Below are positions 56,511 to 64,000 of a stretch of 64,000 nucleotides of DNA, piece after piece. Each line of letters starts with the position of its first letter. The first letter of the stretch is position 1. The notes under the pieces were generated by a model, which saw only the letters and a program-made list of their open reading frames with translations, did not search any database and had not been told where the DNA came from. The stretch lies in the NCBI RefSeq assembly GCF_011044255.1, contig NZ_CP049107.1, forward strand, positions 3,903,001-3,967,000. Direction: 5' to 3'. Both the position numbers and the translations under genes were made by a program. Origin of the DNA: Rhizorhabdus phycosphaerae. Its GTDB lineage: Bacteria > Pseudomonadota > Alphaproteobacteria > Sphingomonadales > Sphingomonadaceae.

Positions 56511-57371
56511 ATGCGATTCCTGGGCCGGCGGCAGCTTATCGTAGCGGGGATCATTGGCTCCATAGCCGCGTGGTTCGCCTCGACACGCGCTACGGCCAGA
56601 ACCTTCGGCGATATAGGCGAATTGCGTGAGTCCGTGATGGCGGCGGCGCGGGCTGCGCCGGGCGTCACCAAGGTCGTAGCCGATCCGGACAATGCGGCGC
56701 AGTTCACCTCCACGATCGGTGAAGAGACGGTCACTTCGGACGTGACCAACCTGTTCGGCTATCTGTCGGCAAACCCGGACGAGAATGCCGACGAGGCGAT
56801 CGCGCGCTTCGTGCGGTCGATGGCCGAGAGCCTGAGCAGGGCGATCAGCGACGACATCATCGTGCCGGTCATTCGCACCCGCGACTATGTGCAGGACGCG
56901 GCCCGGCGTGGGCAGGAACTGCTCCATGAGCCGATCGGTGCCGATCTGGTTGTCGTCTATATGGCCGACAGGCCCGACTCCATGGCGCCGATCGGCGTCA
57001 AGGATCTGCCGGGCAGGGCGTTGGAGGACGTCCGGAAGACGGCCCTGGCTAATCTGAGAAAATCGCTTCCGAAGCTGGTCGAGGACGACGGCCTCGGCTT
57101 CGGAATGCTCTATTATGTCGACGACAATCCCATGTTGTCGCCGAGCCTGCTGCTCCTCGACGAATTCTGGGAATCGATCGCTGCCCGCTTCCCCGGTGAC
57201 GTGCTCATCGCGCTCCCCCGGAAAGACCAGCTCTTCCTCTTCGCCGACGATCCCAAACATGCGACCGGGGCGCGCCGCCTGATCGAGGTCACGATCGAAG
57301 AGGATTTCAACCTGCTGTCGCCGCAGCTCCACGCGCGGCGGGGCGGGCGGATCGTGGCAGTATCGGAATGA
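56511..57371 (+). CDS. Tat-type exported DUF1444-like protein
   Basis: 286 aa. A twin-arginine-like signal (GRRQLIVAGIIGSIAAWF) precedes a soluble domain with VTNLFGYLSANPDENADEAI and VPVIRTRDYV, resembling DUF1444/YtpQ proteins. Function unknown. AGAGGGGCGC directly precedes ATG 56511; an upstream TTG at 56496 is less likely. Convergent with the PIN gene. Confidence 0.7.
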   Translation: MRFLGRRQLIVAGIIGSIAAWFASTRATARTFGDIGELRESVMAAARAAPGVTKVVADPDNAAQFTSTIGEETVTSDVTNLFGYLSANPDENADEAIARFVRSMAESLSRAISDDIIVPVIRTRDYVQDAARRGQELLHEPIGADLVVVYMADRPDSMAPIGVKDLPGRALEDVRKTALANLRKSLPKLVEDDGLGFGMLYYVDDNPMLSPSLLLLDEFWESIAARFPGDVLIALPRKDQLFLFADDPKHATGARRLIEVTIEEDFNLLSPQLHARRGGRIVAVSE

Positions 57372-57390
57372 TGGTCTAGCCCAAGGCGGA

Positions 57391-57846
57391 TCAGCAGTTT
57401 CGCCCTCGGAACACTGACATTAACGCGAAGAGCCGCGTCGGAATTCCGAGCATGGGGCCAGCTTCGGCCATTTGCCGGTCGAGCGTCTGAACCGCTGCTC
57501 CATGATCCCCCGCTATTGCGAGATGGAGAGCATCACCGGCGCCGAGGCCCAAGCCATGCTGGTCGGCATATCTTGCCGCCGTCCGGAACTGGGCACTCGT
57601 CACAGGCAGGACGACGAAGCTCTCCGCTACAAGCCTGTTGAACAGGGCGAGCATGGTGGCGCGCTGTTCGATATCCATGTGCCCCGTACGGAGCTTGATT
57701 GCGATCGCGGACGACATTTCGGTGATGGTCCAGTCGCTGATCATCAGGTCGCTGGGATCCTGTTCGGCCAGCCAGCCCTGAACGCGCCGCGTCATCGCCT
57801 CGTTCGAAAGCGCCGCGACGATCACCGGCGTATCGAGATAAACCAT
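57391..57846 (-). CDS. PIN-domain ribonuclease, VapC-like, without antitoxin
   Basis: 151 aa. The PIN fold's acidic residues are visible: [12 protein letters not shown] (first Asp), TEMSSAIA (Glu), [13 protein letters not shown] (Asp in GDALH) and the final LDRQM. VapC toxins cleave tRNA or rRNA and are normally encoded after a small antitoxin gene; none is seen here, as the upstream region is the divergent LuxR gene. A longer form from ATG 57894 has a good AGGGA site and adds 16 residues. Confidence 0.8.
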   Translation of the reverse strand: MVYLDTPVIVAALSNEAMTRRVQGWLAEQDPSDLMISDWTITEMSSAIAIKLRTGHMDIEQRATMLALFNRLVAESFVVLPVTSAQFRTAARYADQHGLGLGAGDALHLAIAGDHGAAVQTLDRQMAEAGPMLGIPTRLFALMSVFRGRNC

Positions 57847-57919
57847 CAGTAGAGGTCGCCATCCTATTCGATAGCAGAAGCCTGTTTCCTTCATGCTACT
57901 ATCCCTGTGGAGGGGATAT

Positions 57920-60685
57920 ATGAGCGATGGAACGGCGGAGCGCCGCGTCATGCCGGTGACGGGGCTGGCGGCACCGAAATTTCGTAACCCGTGGATCGAG
58001 CCCCCGGCCCTGCGTCAGGGGCTGGCGATGTTGCGAGCGCATCGGGTGGTGCTGATCACCGCGCTGCCGGGCAGCGGCAAGTCGCATTTCATGACGCGAT
58101 TGGCCAGCGAGGCGCAGGCCGCACTCGACATCACGGCCTGGTTGAGATGCACGTCCGGCAGCGGCGCGGATATCGTCACCGGAATCGCGACCACGCTGGT
58201 GCGTTCGCTGCTTGGGGAGCGCAGTGCGACGGCAGCGATGCTGATGGCGCCGGGCAGTGTGCCGGCCTCCTTGCTGCTCACGATGTGCCTCAACGAGGTG
58301 GCCACCTTCGCCGGCGAAGTGGTCCTTTTCCTCGACGATCTCGGTACGCTCGATGATGAGGGCGCCTGGGCGATGGTGCAGCAGCTCATCGAGCAGGCCC
58401 CCGACAATCTGCGGGTCGTGATGGCGTCGCGCCGTGCCGTCCCGCTGAAGCTGTCGCGTCTGATCAACGACGGCACGCTGCTGAAGCTGGAAACGCGGGA
58501 CCTGCAGCTCGACTCCGGTCAGATCGCGGATCTCCTCGCGAGCCTCGGCCGCCCGACCCCGGATCTCGCCGAACTCCGCACCCTGTCCGAACAGACATCG
58601 GGTTGGGTAGGGGGATTGTTATTGCTGACAAGGCGCGATCCCGACCGCCGGAGCAAAGGACGCGGTATCGTCCTGACCGCATCGATGCTCGACTATTTCG
58701 GAGAGGAGGTGCTGGCGGGCCTGTCCTCAGGGGCGCGGAATGCACTGGATCTGATCCTGACGCCGCACCTGATGAGGGAAAGCCTGATCTTCGAACTGGC
58801 CGGCGACGCCGATTTCACGCCGCATCTGCGGGAATTGCAGGACCATTGCCTGCTGGAAGCGGTTCATGGTCAGGGGGGCACTACCTATCATCCTGCGCCG
58901 CTGCTGCCGCTGGTGGTACGGCAGCTCCGACGGATCGGGGAGCACGAAGCGCTTCGCCTGCATCGTCACTGTTCTTCATGGTTCGAGCTGCACGGCGAGC
59001 CGCAGGCCGCCGCCGCCCATGCGGTGGACGCAGGCGATCTGGATCGGGCAGTTCAACTGATCGATCGCTGCGGTATGGCGATGATCGCCGAGGGTCATAT
59101 CACGGCGTTGCAGGGGTGGATGACGCATCTGCCGATCGAGCGGCTGCGGAAGCGGCCTTGGGCTCTGCTCTCGGTCGCATGGGCATTGTCGCTTCTCTAT
59201 CGCCTCGACGATGCGCTGCCGTTGATCGCGGCGGTCGAGGAGGATCTCGCTGTCGCCGATGACGAGACGCTGGAAGCGAGTGTCGCGGCGCTGAAGGTCA
59301 TGCACCGCTCGATGCGCGACGACATGGCGGGATCGGTCGAGTCCGCGCGGGTCTGGATCGCGCGGTTCGGGCGTCGCGAGGACTGGTCGACCTATGTCGT
59401 CGACAATTCGCTGAGCTTTGCGCTGGCCCATGTGGGCCAGGTCAACGAAGCGCGGCTGGTGCTGGAGCGCGCTTATCTTCCCAATTTCTACGCGCGAGGG
59501 CCCTATGCCGCCATCTACAGCCGCTGCATCCTCGGCCTGATCGACCTGCGCGACGGACAGGTGCGGCGTGCCGAGGCGAATTTCGCCTGGGCGCTGAAGG
59601 CGGCGGAGACGGATGCCGGCGGCAATTCGACCGGGGCGGTCATGTCGGCGGGGCTTCTCGCCGGCGTCCGCTATGAGCGCAACGACATGGCGGGCTCGCA
59701 GCGCCTGCTCGGCGGCTATGCCTGGTGGATGCACGGCCATCTGTTCACCGATGCGCGATTCCAGGCCTATCGGGCGATTGCCCGCGGCCAGCTGCGCCGC
59801 CACCAATATCGCGCGGCGATCTCGACGCTCGAGCAGGTTCTCGACTCCGGCCCTGCAGTCCGGCTGCTGCGGCTCCACGCCGACGTTCTGGTAGAGAAGA
59901 TACACATCGCGCTCGCCCAGCACGATCTGCGCATGGTCAACACCTATATTGCGGCACTCGCCGAACAGCTGCGCGGCGCCGACGACCCCGTCATCGCGCG
60001 CTACGTCGAGGCGTCTCTCGCTGGTTCCCGGGCGCGCCTCCACATCGCGCTGGGCGGCTGGAGCGAGGCAATGGCGATGCTCCGCCAGGCGATCCGGCTC
60101 GACTTGAACGGCGGATGGAAGCTGCGTGCTTTCACCTGGGCAGTGCTGCTGGCGGTCGTCTTGTCCCGATCCGGAAGGGAGGACGATGCCGTCCGGCTCA
60201 TGGGTCGGCTGGTCGGCCATGCCGCGCGTGCCGGCATCGTGAGCAGCTTTCTCGACGGTGGCCCCGACGCCGCCCGCCTGCTCGATCGGCTGGCGGAAGC
60301 GTCGGCGGTCATGGATCGCCGCAAGCAGACCCATTTGCGGAGGCTCCGCGAGGCCTTCGATCCGAGCCTCGCCGAGACTGACGCGGCCGAGGTCGAGCCC
60401 GCAGACAGTCGCGACGCGCTCACCACGCGCGAGCTGGAGCTGATCCGGCTGGTCAAGGCCGGCCTGACGAACCGCCAGATTGCCGAGCGGATGCAGGTCA
60501 GCGAGAACACGATCAAATGGCATCTGAAAAATGTGTTCGAAAAGGTCAGCGTCAGGAAGCGAACCGAGCTGGCGGGCCTGGCGCTGCCGACCTCATCCGC
60601 AGCCCTACCCGCGCGGCCACCCGCCAACCGGGTGGTTTCGCGCCGCCGCCGACCGGCTAGCGTTCTGCCTGCGGGACGGGAGTGA
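57920..60685 (+). CDS. MalT-type LuxR-family ATP-dependent transcriptional regulator
   Basis: 921-aa STAND ATPase regulator. Walker A ALPGSGKS (48-55), Walker B VVLFLDDL, a helical TPR-like sensor region (about 360-780), and a C-terminal LuxR HTH (about 833-890: [20 protein letters not shown]...). Such regulators bind an inducer in the TPR part. AGGGG lies before ATG 57920. Its stop lies 30 bp before the Rieske oxygenase start, so it is the likely regulator of, and may be co-transcribed with, that operon. Confidence 0.92.
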   Translation: MSDGTAERRVMPVTGLAAPKFRNPWIEPPALRQGLAMLRAHRVVLITALPGSGKSHFMTRLASEAQAALDITAWLRCTSGSGADIVTGIATTLVRSLLGERSATAAMLMAPGSVPASLLLTMCLNEVATFAGEVVLFLDDLGTLDDEGAWAMVQQLIEQAPDNLRVVMASRRAVPLKLSRLINDGTLLKLETRDLQLDSGQIADLLASLGRPTPDLAELRTLSEQTSGWVGGLLLLTRRDPDRRSKGRGIVLTASMLDYFGEEVLAGLSSGARNALDLILTPHLMRESLIFELAGDADFTPHLRELQDHCLLEAVHGQGGTTYHPAPLLPLVVRQLRRIGEHEALRLHRHCSSWFELHGEPQAAAAHAVDAGDLDRAVQLIDRCGMAMIAEGHITALQGWMTHLPIERLRKRPWALLSVAWALSLLYRLDDALPLIAAVEEDLAVADDETLEASVAALKVMHRSMRDDMAGSVESARVWIARFGRREDWSTYVVDNSLSFALAHVGQVNEARLVLERAYLPNFYARGPYAAIYSRCILGLIDLRDGQVRRAEANFAWALKAAETDAGGNSTGAVMSAGLLAGVRYERNDMAGSQRLLGGYAWWMHGHLFTDARFQAYRAIARGQLRRHQYRAAISTLEQVLDSGPAVRLLRLHADVLVEKIHIALAQHDLRMVNTYIAALAEQLRGADDPVIARYVEASLAGSRARLHIALGGWSEAMAMLRQAIRLDLNGGWKLRAFTWAVLLAVVLSRSGREDDAVRLMGRLVGHAARAGIVSSFLDGGPDAARLLDRLAEASAVMDRRKQTHLRRLREAFDPSLAETDAAEVEPADSRDALTTRELELIRLVKAGLTNRQIAERMQVSENTIKWHLKNVFEKVSVRKRTELAGLALPTSSAALPARPPANRVVSRRRRPASVLPAGRE

Positions 60686-60715
60686 GTGCCTGCGACAGAG
60701 AGGAACGAGACAGGC

Positions 60716-62062
60716 ATGAACCAGGCGCGTGATGGCTTTCGGATCGACCCCGATTGGTACTGGTCGAGGGAGCGGGCCGATCTGGAATGGGAGCATGTCT
60801 GGTCGAAGCTCTGGCACATGGGGCCGCGGGTCGAGGAGGTCGCTGAGCCGGGCGACGTCTATGTTCACAGCTTCGGTCGCGAGAGCCTGTTGTTCGTCCA
60901 TGACGATGACGGTGAGGTCCGCGGCCTGTTCAACGTCTGTCGCCATCGCGGCAACCGCCTGCTGCTCAGCGAGGACGGGCCGGCCTATGCGACCCAGTTC
61001 AAATGTGCGTTCCATGGGTGGTGCTTCGACCTGTCTGGCAAGCTCGGCGACGTTCCTTATCGCGAGCGCTTCGATCCTGCGCTTCTCGCCGACGAGACCC
61101 GGACGGCCCTGGCCCGTTTCCGCGTCGAGCAATTCGCCGGCTGGTACTGGTTCACGCTCGACGATCAGGCGCCCGACCTTGCCTCCTATCTCGGCCCGAT
61201 CGCGCCGCGGCTCGCAGCCTATCAGCTCGAGAAGGCCCATATCGTCGACTACAAGACCTTCGAATTCGCCGCCAACTGGAAGACCGTCTTCGACGCCTTC
61301 AACGAGAGCTACCACTTTCAGACGCTGCACTCGGACATCCTGAGCTGGGGCAATGAAGATGCCCCGATCACCCTGCTCGGCATCCACAGCTATATGGTCA
61401 ACGAATATGGCCGTCCGTCGCGGATGTATGCCGATCAGGAGAGCGTGAACCCGTCGCTGCAGGTGCTGCTGCAGGCCAATGGGATCGATCCCGCGACCTT
61501 CCCAGGAAAAGCCGGCGATGTGCGGGGGGCGATACGGGATGTCAAGCGCGCGCGGCAGGCGATGGGCGACGCCACCTACCCCTATGCGACGCTGAACGAC
61601 AGTCAGCTGACCGACGCCTATCACTACATGCTGTTTCCCAGCACCCACTTCAATCTCTTCCCCGAATTCTATGTCACCTTGCGCTATCGCCCGCATCCCA
61701 GCGGCGATCCCGAGAAGATGTTCTTCGACTTCATCATGTGCGCGGCGCTAGAGGAGGGCGAAACCGTGCCGCTCTATGAGCACCGGGTGGTGCGCGGAGG
61801 TACCGAGCGGGTCGCCGACGTGCTGCAATGGGGCAAGCGCAACCATCCTATCGTCAATCAGGTGCTCGACGAGGATGTCGGGCTGGTCGAGTTCGTCCAG
61901 CGCGGCCAGCGGTCGCAAAGCTTCGAGGAAGGCATTCTCGGTCTCGACGAGCGGCGGATCGACCATTTCCACCGGATGATCGACGAATTGATCCAGGGCC
62001 AATCCATAGCGGACCTAATCAAGCGCTATGCGGTCGAGCCCGACGCGCATAGCGGCGTCTGA
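60716..62062 (+). CDS. Rieske non-heme iron oxygenase, alpha subunit
   Basis: 448 aa. Rieske [2Fe-2S] ligands C75, H77, C97, H100 (CRHRG...CAFHGW). The mononuclear iron site NESYHFQTLH gives H200 and H205, with the carboxylate in the C-terminal DEDVGLVEF region. It performs ring or C-H hydroxylation with O2; reductase and ferredoxin partners are not in the window. The substrate is unknown. ATG 60716 follows AGAGAGGAACG; a GTG at 60686 is in frame. The ThuA-like gene overlaps its stop. Confidence 0.93.
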   Translation: MNQARDGFRIDPDWYWSRERADLEWEHVWSKLWHMGPRVEEVAEPGDVYVHSFGRESLLFVHDDDGEVRGLFNVCRHRGNRLLLSEDGPAYATQFKCAFHGWCFDLSGKLGDVPYRERFDPALLADETRTALARFRVEQFAGWYWFTLDDQAPDLASYLGPIAPRLAAYQLEKAHIVDYKTFEFAANWKTVFDAFNESYHFQTLHSDILSWGNEDAPITLLGIHSYMVNEYGRPSRMYADQESVNPSLQVLLQANGIDPATFPGKAGDVRGAIRDVKRARQAMGDATYPYATLNDSQLTDAYHYMLFPSTHFNLFPEFYVTLRYRPHPSGDPEKMFFDFIMCAALEEGETVPLYEHRVVRGGTERVADVLQWGKRNHPIVNQVLDEDVGLVEFVQRGQRSQSFEEGILGLDERRIDHFHRMIDELIQGQSIADLIKRYAVEPDAHSGV

Positions 62063-62847
62063 TGTCCGGAGAGGGCTCGAAGGGTGGACCGATACGGGTC
62101 CACCTGATCGTCGGCGCGCCGACGCACGACACCAACTATGTGCGGCTGGAACTGCTCAAGGCGCTGCATGAGAACCCACATGTCTGCGTCACGATCGGCG
62201 ACGATTTTTCGGATGTGGGCAAGATCGCGGCGGCGCAGGCGCTGGTTGTCTATAGCTGCAATGTCTCGCCCGACGATGCGCAGCTCGATGCGCTGGAAGA
62301 GTTCGTCGAAGGGGGCGGGCGCCTGTTCGCGATGCACGCGACCAATGCGCTGATCCGTTTCACAGACGGGCCACCCATCATCGCCCAAGGCATCGAAATA
62401 CCGGGGCAGGTCGACACGACCGACACCAACCCGCGCTTCACCCGGCTTCTCGGCAGCCGCTTCCTCGCGCATCTTCTGCTGGGGCCGATGCATGTCGAGG
62501 TGACGGAGACGGGTAGTGGCCTGCTCTCCGGCTTGGCCGCCTTCGACGTCGTCGACGAGCCCTATGTGGTCGAACTGACCGGGCCGGCGGAGGTTTTGCT
62601 CACCGCGCGTTTCGGCGGCAGAAATCCGGGCTATGTCCTCTCGGACTGGCCGGAGGCGGACTATCCGCAGATGTATCTGCGCGGACAGGGCCGGGGAGAA
62701 GTCCTCTATCTCAACCTCGGCCACAGCAGCGGTCGCTACGACTTCCTGCCGCTGATGGACGAAGGGCCGGCGTCGCGCGGACCCTGGGAAACCGATGGAT
62801 TTCGGGCGGTGTTGCGGCGCTCGCTCGACTGGGTGACGCGGGCGTGA
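62062..62847 (+). CDS. ThuA-like protein
   Basis: 261 aa, type 1 glutamine-amidotransferase-like fold of the ThuA family (LVVYSCNV...LDALEEFVEGGGRLFAMHATNALI; later YLNLGHSSGRYDF). ThuA proteins occur with sugar (trehalose/sucrose) use and with catabolic loci; the reaction is not settled. ATG overlaps the oxygenase stop (TGATG), so they are coupled. Confidence 0.85.
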   Translation: MSGEGSKGGPIRVHLIVGAPTHDTNYVRLELLKALHENPHVCVTIGDDFSDVGKIAAAQALVVYSCNVSPDDAQLDALEEFVEGGGRLFAMHATNALIRFTDGPPIIAQGIEIPGQVDTTDTNPRFTRLLGSRFLAHLLLGPMHVEVTETGSGLLSGLAAFDVVDEPYVVELTGPAEVLLTARFGGRNPGYVLSDWPEADYPQMYLRGQGRGEVLYLNLGHSSGRYDFLPLMDEGPASRGPWETDGFRAVLRRSLDWVTRA

Positions 62848-62879
62848 GCGGTCGCTGACGACATGGTGAGGGGAGTGGC

Positions 62880-63338
62880 ATGAGCCGACAGCAGAATATC
62901 GATCTCGTGAACCGCTATTTCCAGGCGATGCACGACAATGACTGGGCCACGGTCGAGGCGATGTACCATGACGACATCGTCAACCACATGGCGGGAACCA
63001 CGCCTGCATCCGGACGGATCGAGGGCAAGGCTGCCATGACCGACGAGCTGGTCGCGGCGCAGGTCCATGCCGCGATGGTGCCCGAGGAGATGCAGTTCGC
63101 ACGCCGCTGGAAGGTGATGTGTGCCGATGACGAGCGGGTGGTGGCGATCATGGAGGGCGGCGGCCCGACCCGCGCCGGGGATCGCTATGACCAGACCTAT
63201 TGCGAGATTTTCAGATTCGAGGACGGCAAGATCATCGAGATGCACGCCTTTTTCGATACCGCGCTCGCCGAACGAGCCCTGTTCGACAATCCGCTGCGGC
63301 AGCCCCGTGGCCCGGTGGCGAAGCCGCTGACCTACTGA
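62880..63338 (+). CDS. SnoaL-like (NTF2-fold) protein
   Basis: 152 aa. An NTF2-like cone fold: NIDLVNRYFQAMHDNDWATV at the start, then YHDDIVNHMAG with acid/His residues, and QTYCEIFRFEDGKIIEMHAF, the usual SnoaL end. Family members act as small cyclases, isomerases, dehydratases or hydroxylation partners. It follows the ThuA-like gene by 32 nt; AGGGGAG precedes the ATG. Confidence 0.85.
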   Translation: MSRQQNIDLVNRYFQAMHDNDWATVEAMYHDDIVNHMAGTTPASGRIEGKAAMTDELVAAQVHAAMVPEEMQFARRWKVMCADDERVVAIMEGGGPTRAGDRYDQTYCEIFRFEDGKIIEMHAFFDTALAERALFDNPLRQPRGPVAKPLTY

Positions 63339-63376
63339 CCTCGCGGCCCGGACCGCCATTCCTCCTCCATTAGACA

Positions 63377-63402
63377 CGCCGGTCCACGCCTGTGGTCCGG
63401 CG
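63377..63402 (+). terminator. Hairpin after the SnoaL-like gene
   Basis: CGCCGG-T-CCAC pairs with GTGG-T-CCGGCG around GCCT. No clear U-run follows. It may mark the end of the oxygenase transcript before the receptor gene. Confidence 0.4.
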
Positions 63403-63600
63403 CATCGGCATTCGCCCCGTCTCTTCACCATTCGCTTGGGAGGCGATGCAGTTCGCGTTCGCGCCCGCTCGGGTCCGCAGATCGGTACGGGTAGGTGGGC
63501 GCCGCGCGGCCGCTACCCACCCGCCCGTATAGGTAGTTTTGCGCATTGCGTGGCCGGCTAGCACGAGGGGGCAAAAATCAATGCACTGGGGAGGTCCATC

Positions 63601-64000
63601 ATGAGCCGTCTGTCGAATCGCGCCCTTTTTCTGTCCGCCGCAGCACTGATCATCTGTTCGCCCGCCTGGGCGCAGCAGGCGTCCGGCTCCGAGGGGGCCG
63701 GGACTGAAGCCAATCTCGGCGAGATTGTCGTGACCGCGCGGCAGCGCAGTGAGCGGTTGATCGACGTGCCCGTCGCGGTGACGGCGCTCAGCGCCAAGGA
63801 CATCGGCCGGTACAATGCAACCACCCTGCAGGACATCGCACAAATGGCACCGCAGGTGACCATCGCCAAGCAGGCGTCGGGCAGCGGCTCGTCCTTCGTC
63901 ATCCGTGGTATCGGTTCCTCGACGCTGGACTCGGGGTTCGACCAGTCGGTGGCGATCAATGTCGACGGCGTGCAGAACAGCCGGGGTCGCTCGCTCCAGC
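63601..64000 (+). CDS. TonB-dependent receptor (5' part)
   Basis: At least 133 codons, running off the right edge. The signal peptide is about 1-24 (ends PAWAQQ). A TonB box (EIVVTARQR) is followed by the plug domain (DVPVAVTALSAKDIGRYN, FVIRGIGSS). It imports a bulky substrate across the outer membrane. GGGGAGG lies 6-7 nt before ATG 63601. It probably belongs functionally with the upstream oxygenase locus. Confidence 0.92.
   Translation, partial: MSRLSNRALFLSAAALIICSPAWAQQASGSEGAGTEANLGEIVVTARQRSERLIDVPVAVTALSAKDIGRYNATTLQDIAQMAPQVTIAKQASGSGSSFVIRGIGSSTLDSGFDQSVAINVDGVQNSRGRSLQ

Noticed and set aside
54831-57332. 833-codon antisense frame opposite guaA and the DUF1444-like gene
   Set aside because: Both plus-strand genes show full family motifs; the antisense product shows none.
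63581-63604. Seven-codon frame overlapping the TonB receptor start
   Set aside because: Too short and without its own ribosome site; the overlap is likely chance.

Overview
The window is chromosomal DNA of a GC-rich alphaproteobacterium, most likely a sphingomonad (Sphingomonadaceae). The evidence is the form of the ribosomal proteins (alphaproteobacterial S10, an S5 with an Arg/Gly-rich N-terminus, a tailed L25), the long adenylate kinase with a four-cysteine lid, the TonB-receptor and Rieske-oxygenase gene content, and the dispersed 3'-flanking repeats. No tRNA, rRNA, CRISPR array, insertion sequence or prophage was seen. All function calls come from reading motifs, not from database searches.

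Layout. (1) 1-12.5 kb is an envelope/signalling island: a sensor kinase running off the left edge (TTG start) and its response regulator, a small exported protein, a MASE1-PAS-GGDEF protein, an exported caspase-like peptidase, a divergent pair encoding a Slam/DUF560-like outer-membrane protein and a large FecR-domain protein with internal repeats and a C-terminal barrel-like domain, and a convergent exported TPR-CHAT protein. This is the best candidate for an undescribed system. (2) 12.5-23.6 kb is housekeeping: pth, rplY, an RluA-type pseudouridine synthase, arfB, an HXXEE membrane protein, a GAF methionine-sulfoxide reductase, a UspA protein, pdhC-thioesterase-lpdA, three peptidoglycan enzymes and cutA. 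(3) 23.6-46.2 kb carries the str, S10, spc and alpha operons (rpsL to rplQ). They are complete in alphaproteobacterial order, except that a small membrane protein, gdhA and an acyltransferase sit between adk and rpsM. Several terminator-like hairpins lie between genes. S12 has Arg at position 88, a classical streptomycin-resistance residue. (4) 46.2-54.8 kb starts with a prolyl oligopeptidase. It is followed by an accessory strip of small orphan genes (ACP-like membrane protein, ExbD-like protein, DUF2199, Imm50-like, a lipoprotein) punctuated by a repeated 3' box, then a cytochrome c/PQQ dehydrogenase and a small exported protein. (5) 54.8-57.4 kb holds guaA behind a long leader hairpin, and a Tat-type DUF1444-like protein. 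(6) 57.4-64 kb holds an orphan PIN toxin, a MalT-type LuxR regulator, a Rieske oxygenase alpha subunit, a ThuA-like protein, a SnoaL-like protein and the start of a TonB-dependent receptor. This looks like an inducible uptake-and-oxidation locus for an unknown organic substrate.

How the genes work together. The central block is the translation machinery. The left island looks built for exporting a protein to the cell surface and processing it with two caspase-fold peptidases. The right end looks catabolic: receptor for import, oxygenase for attack, accessory proteins downstream, and a large ATP-dependent LuxR protein as the likely regulator.
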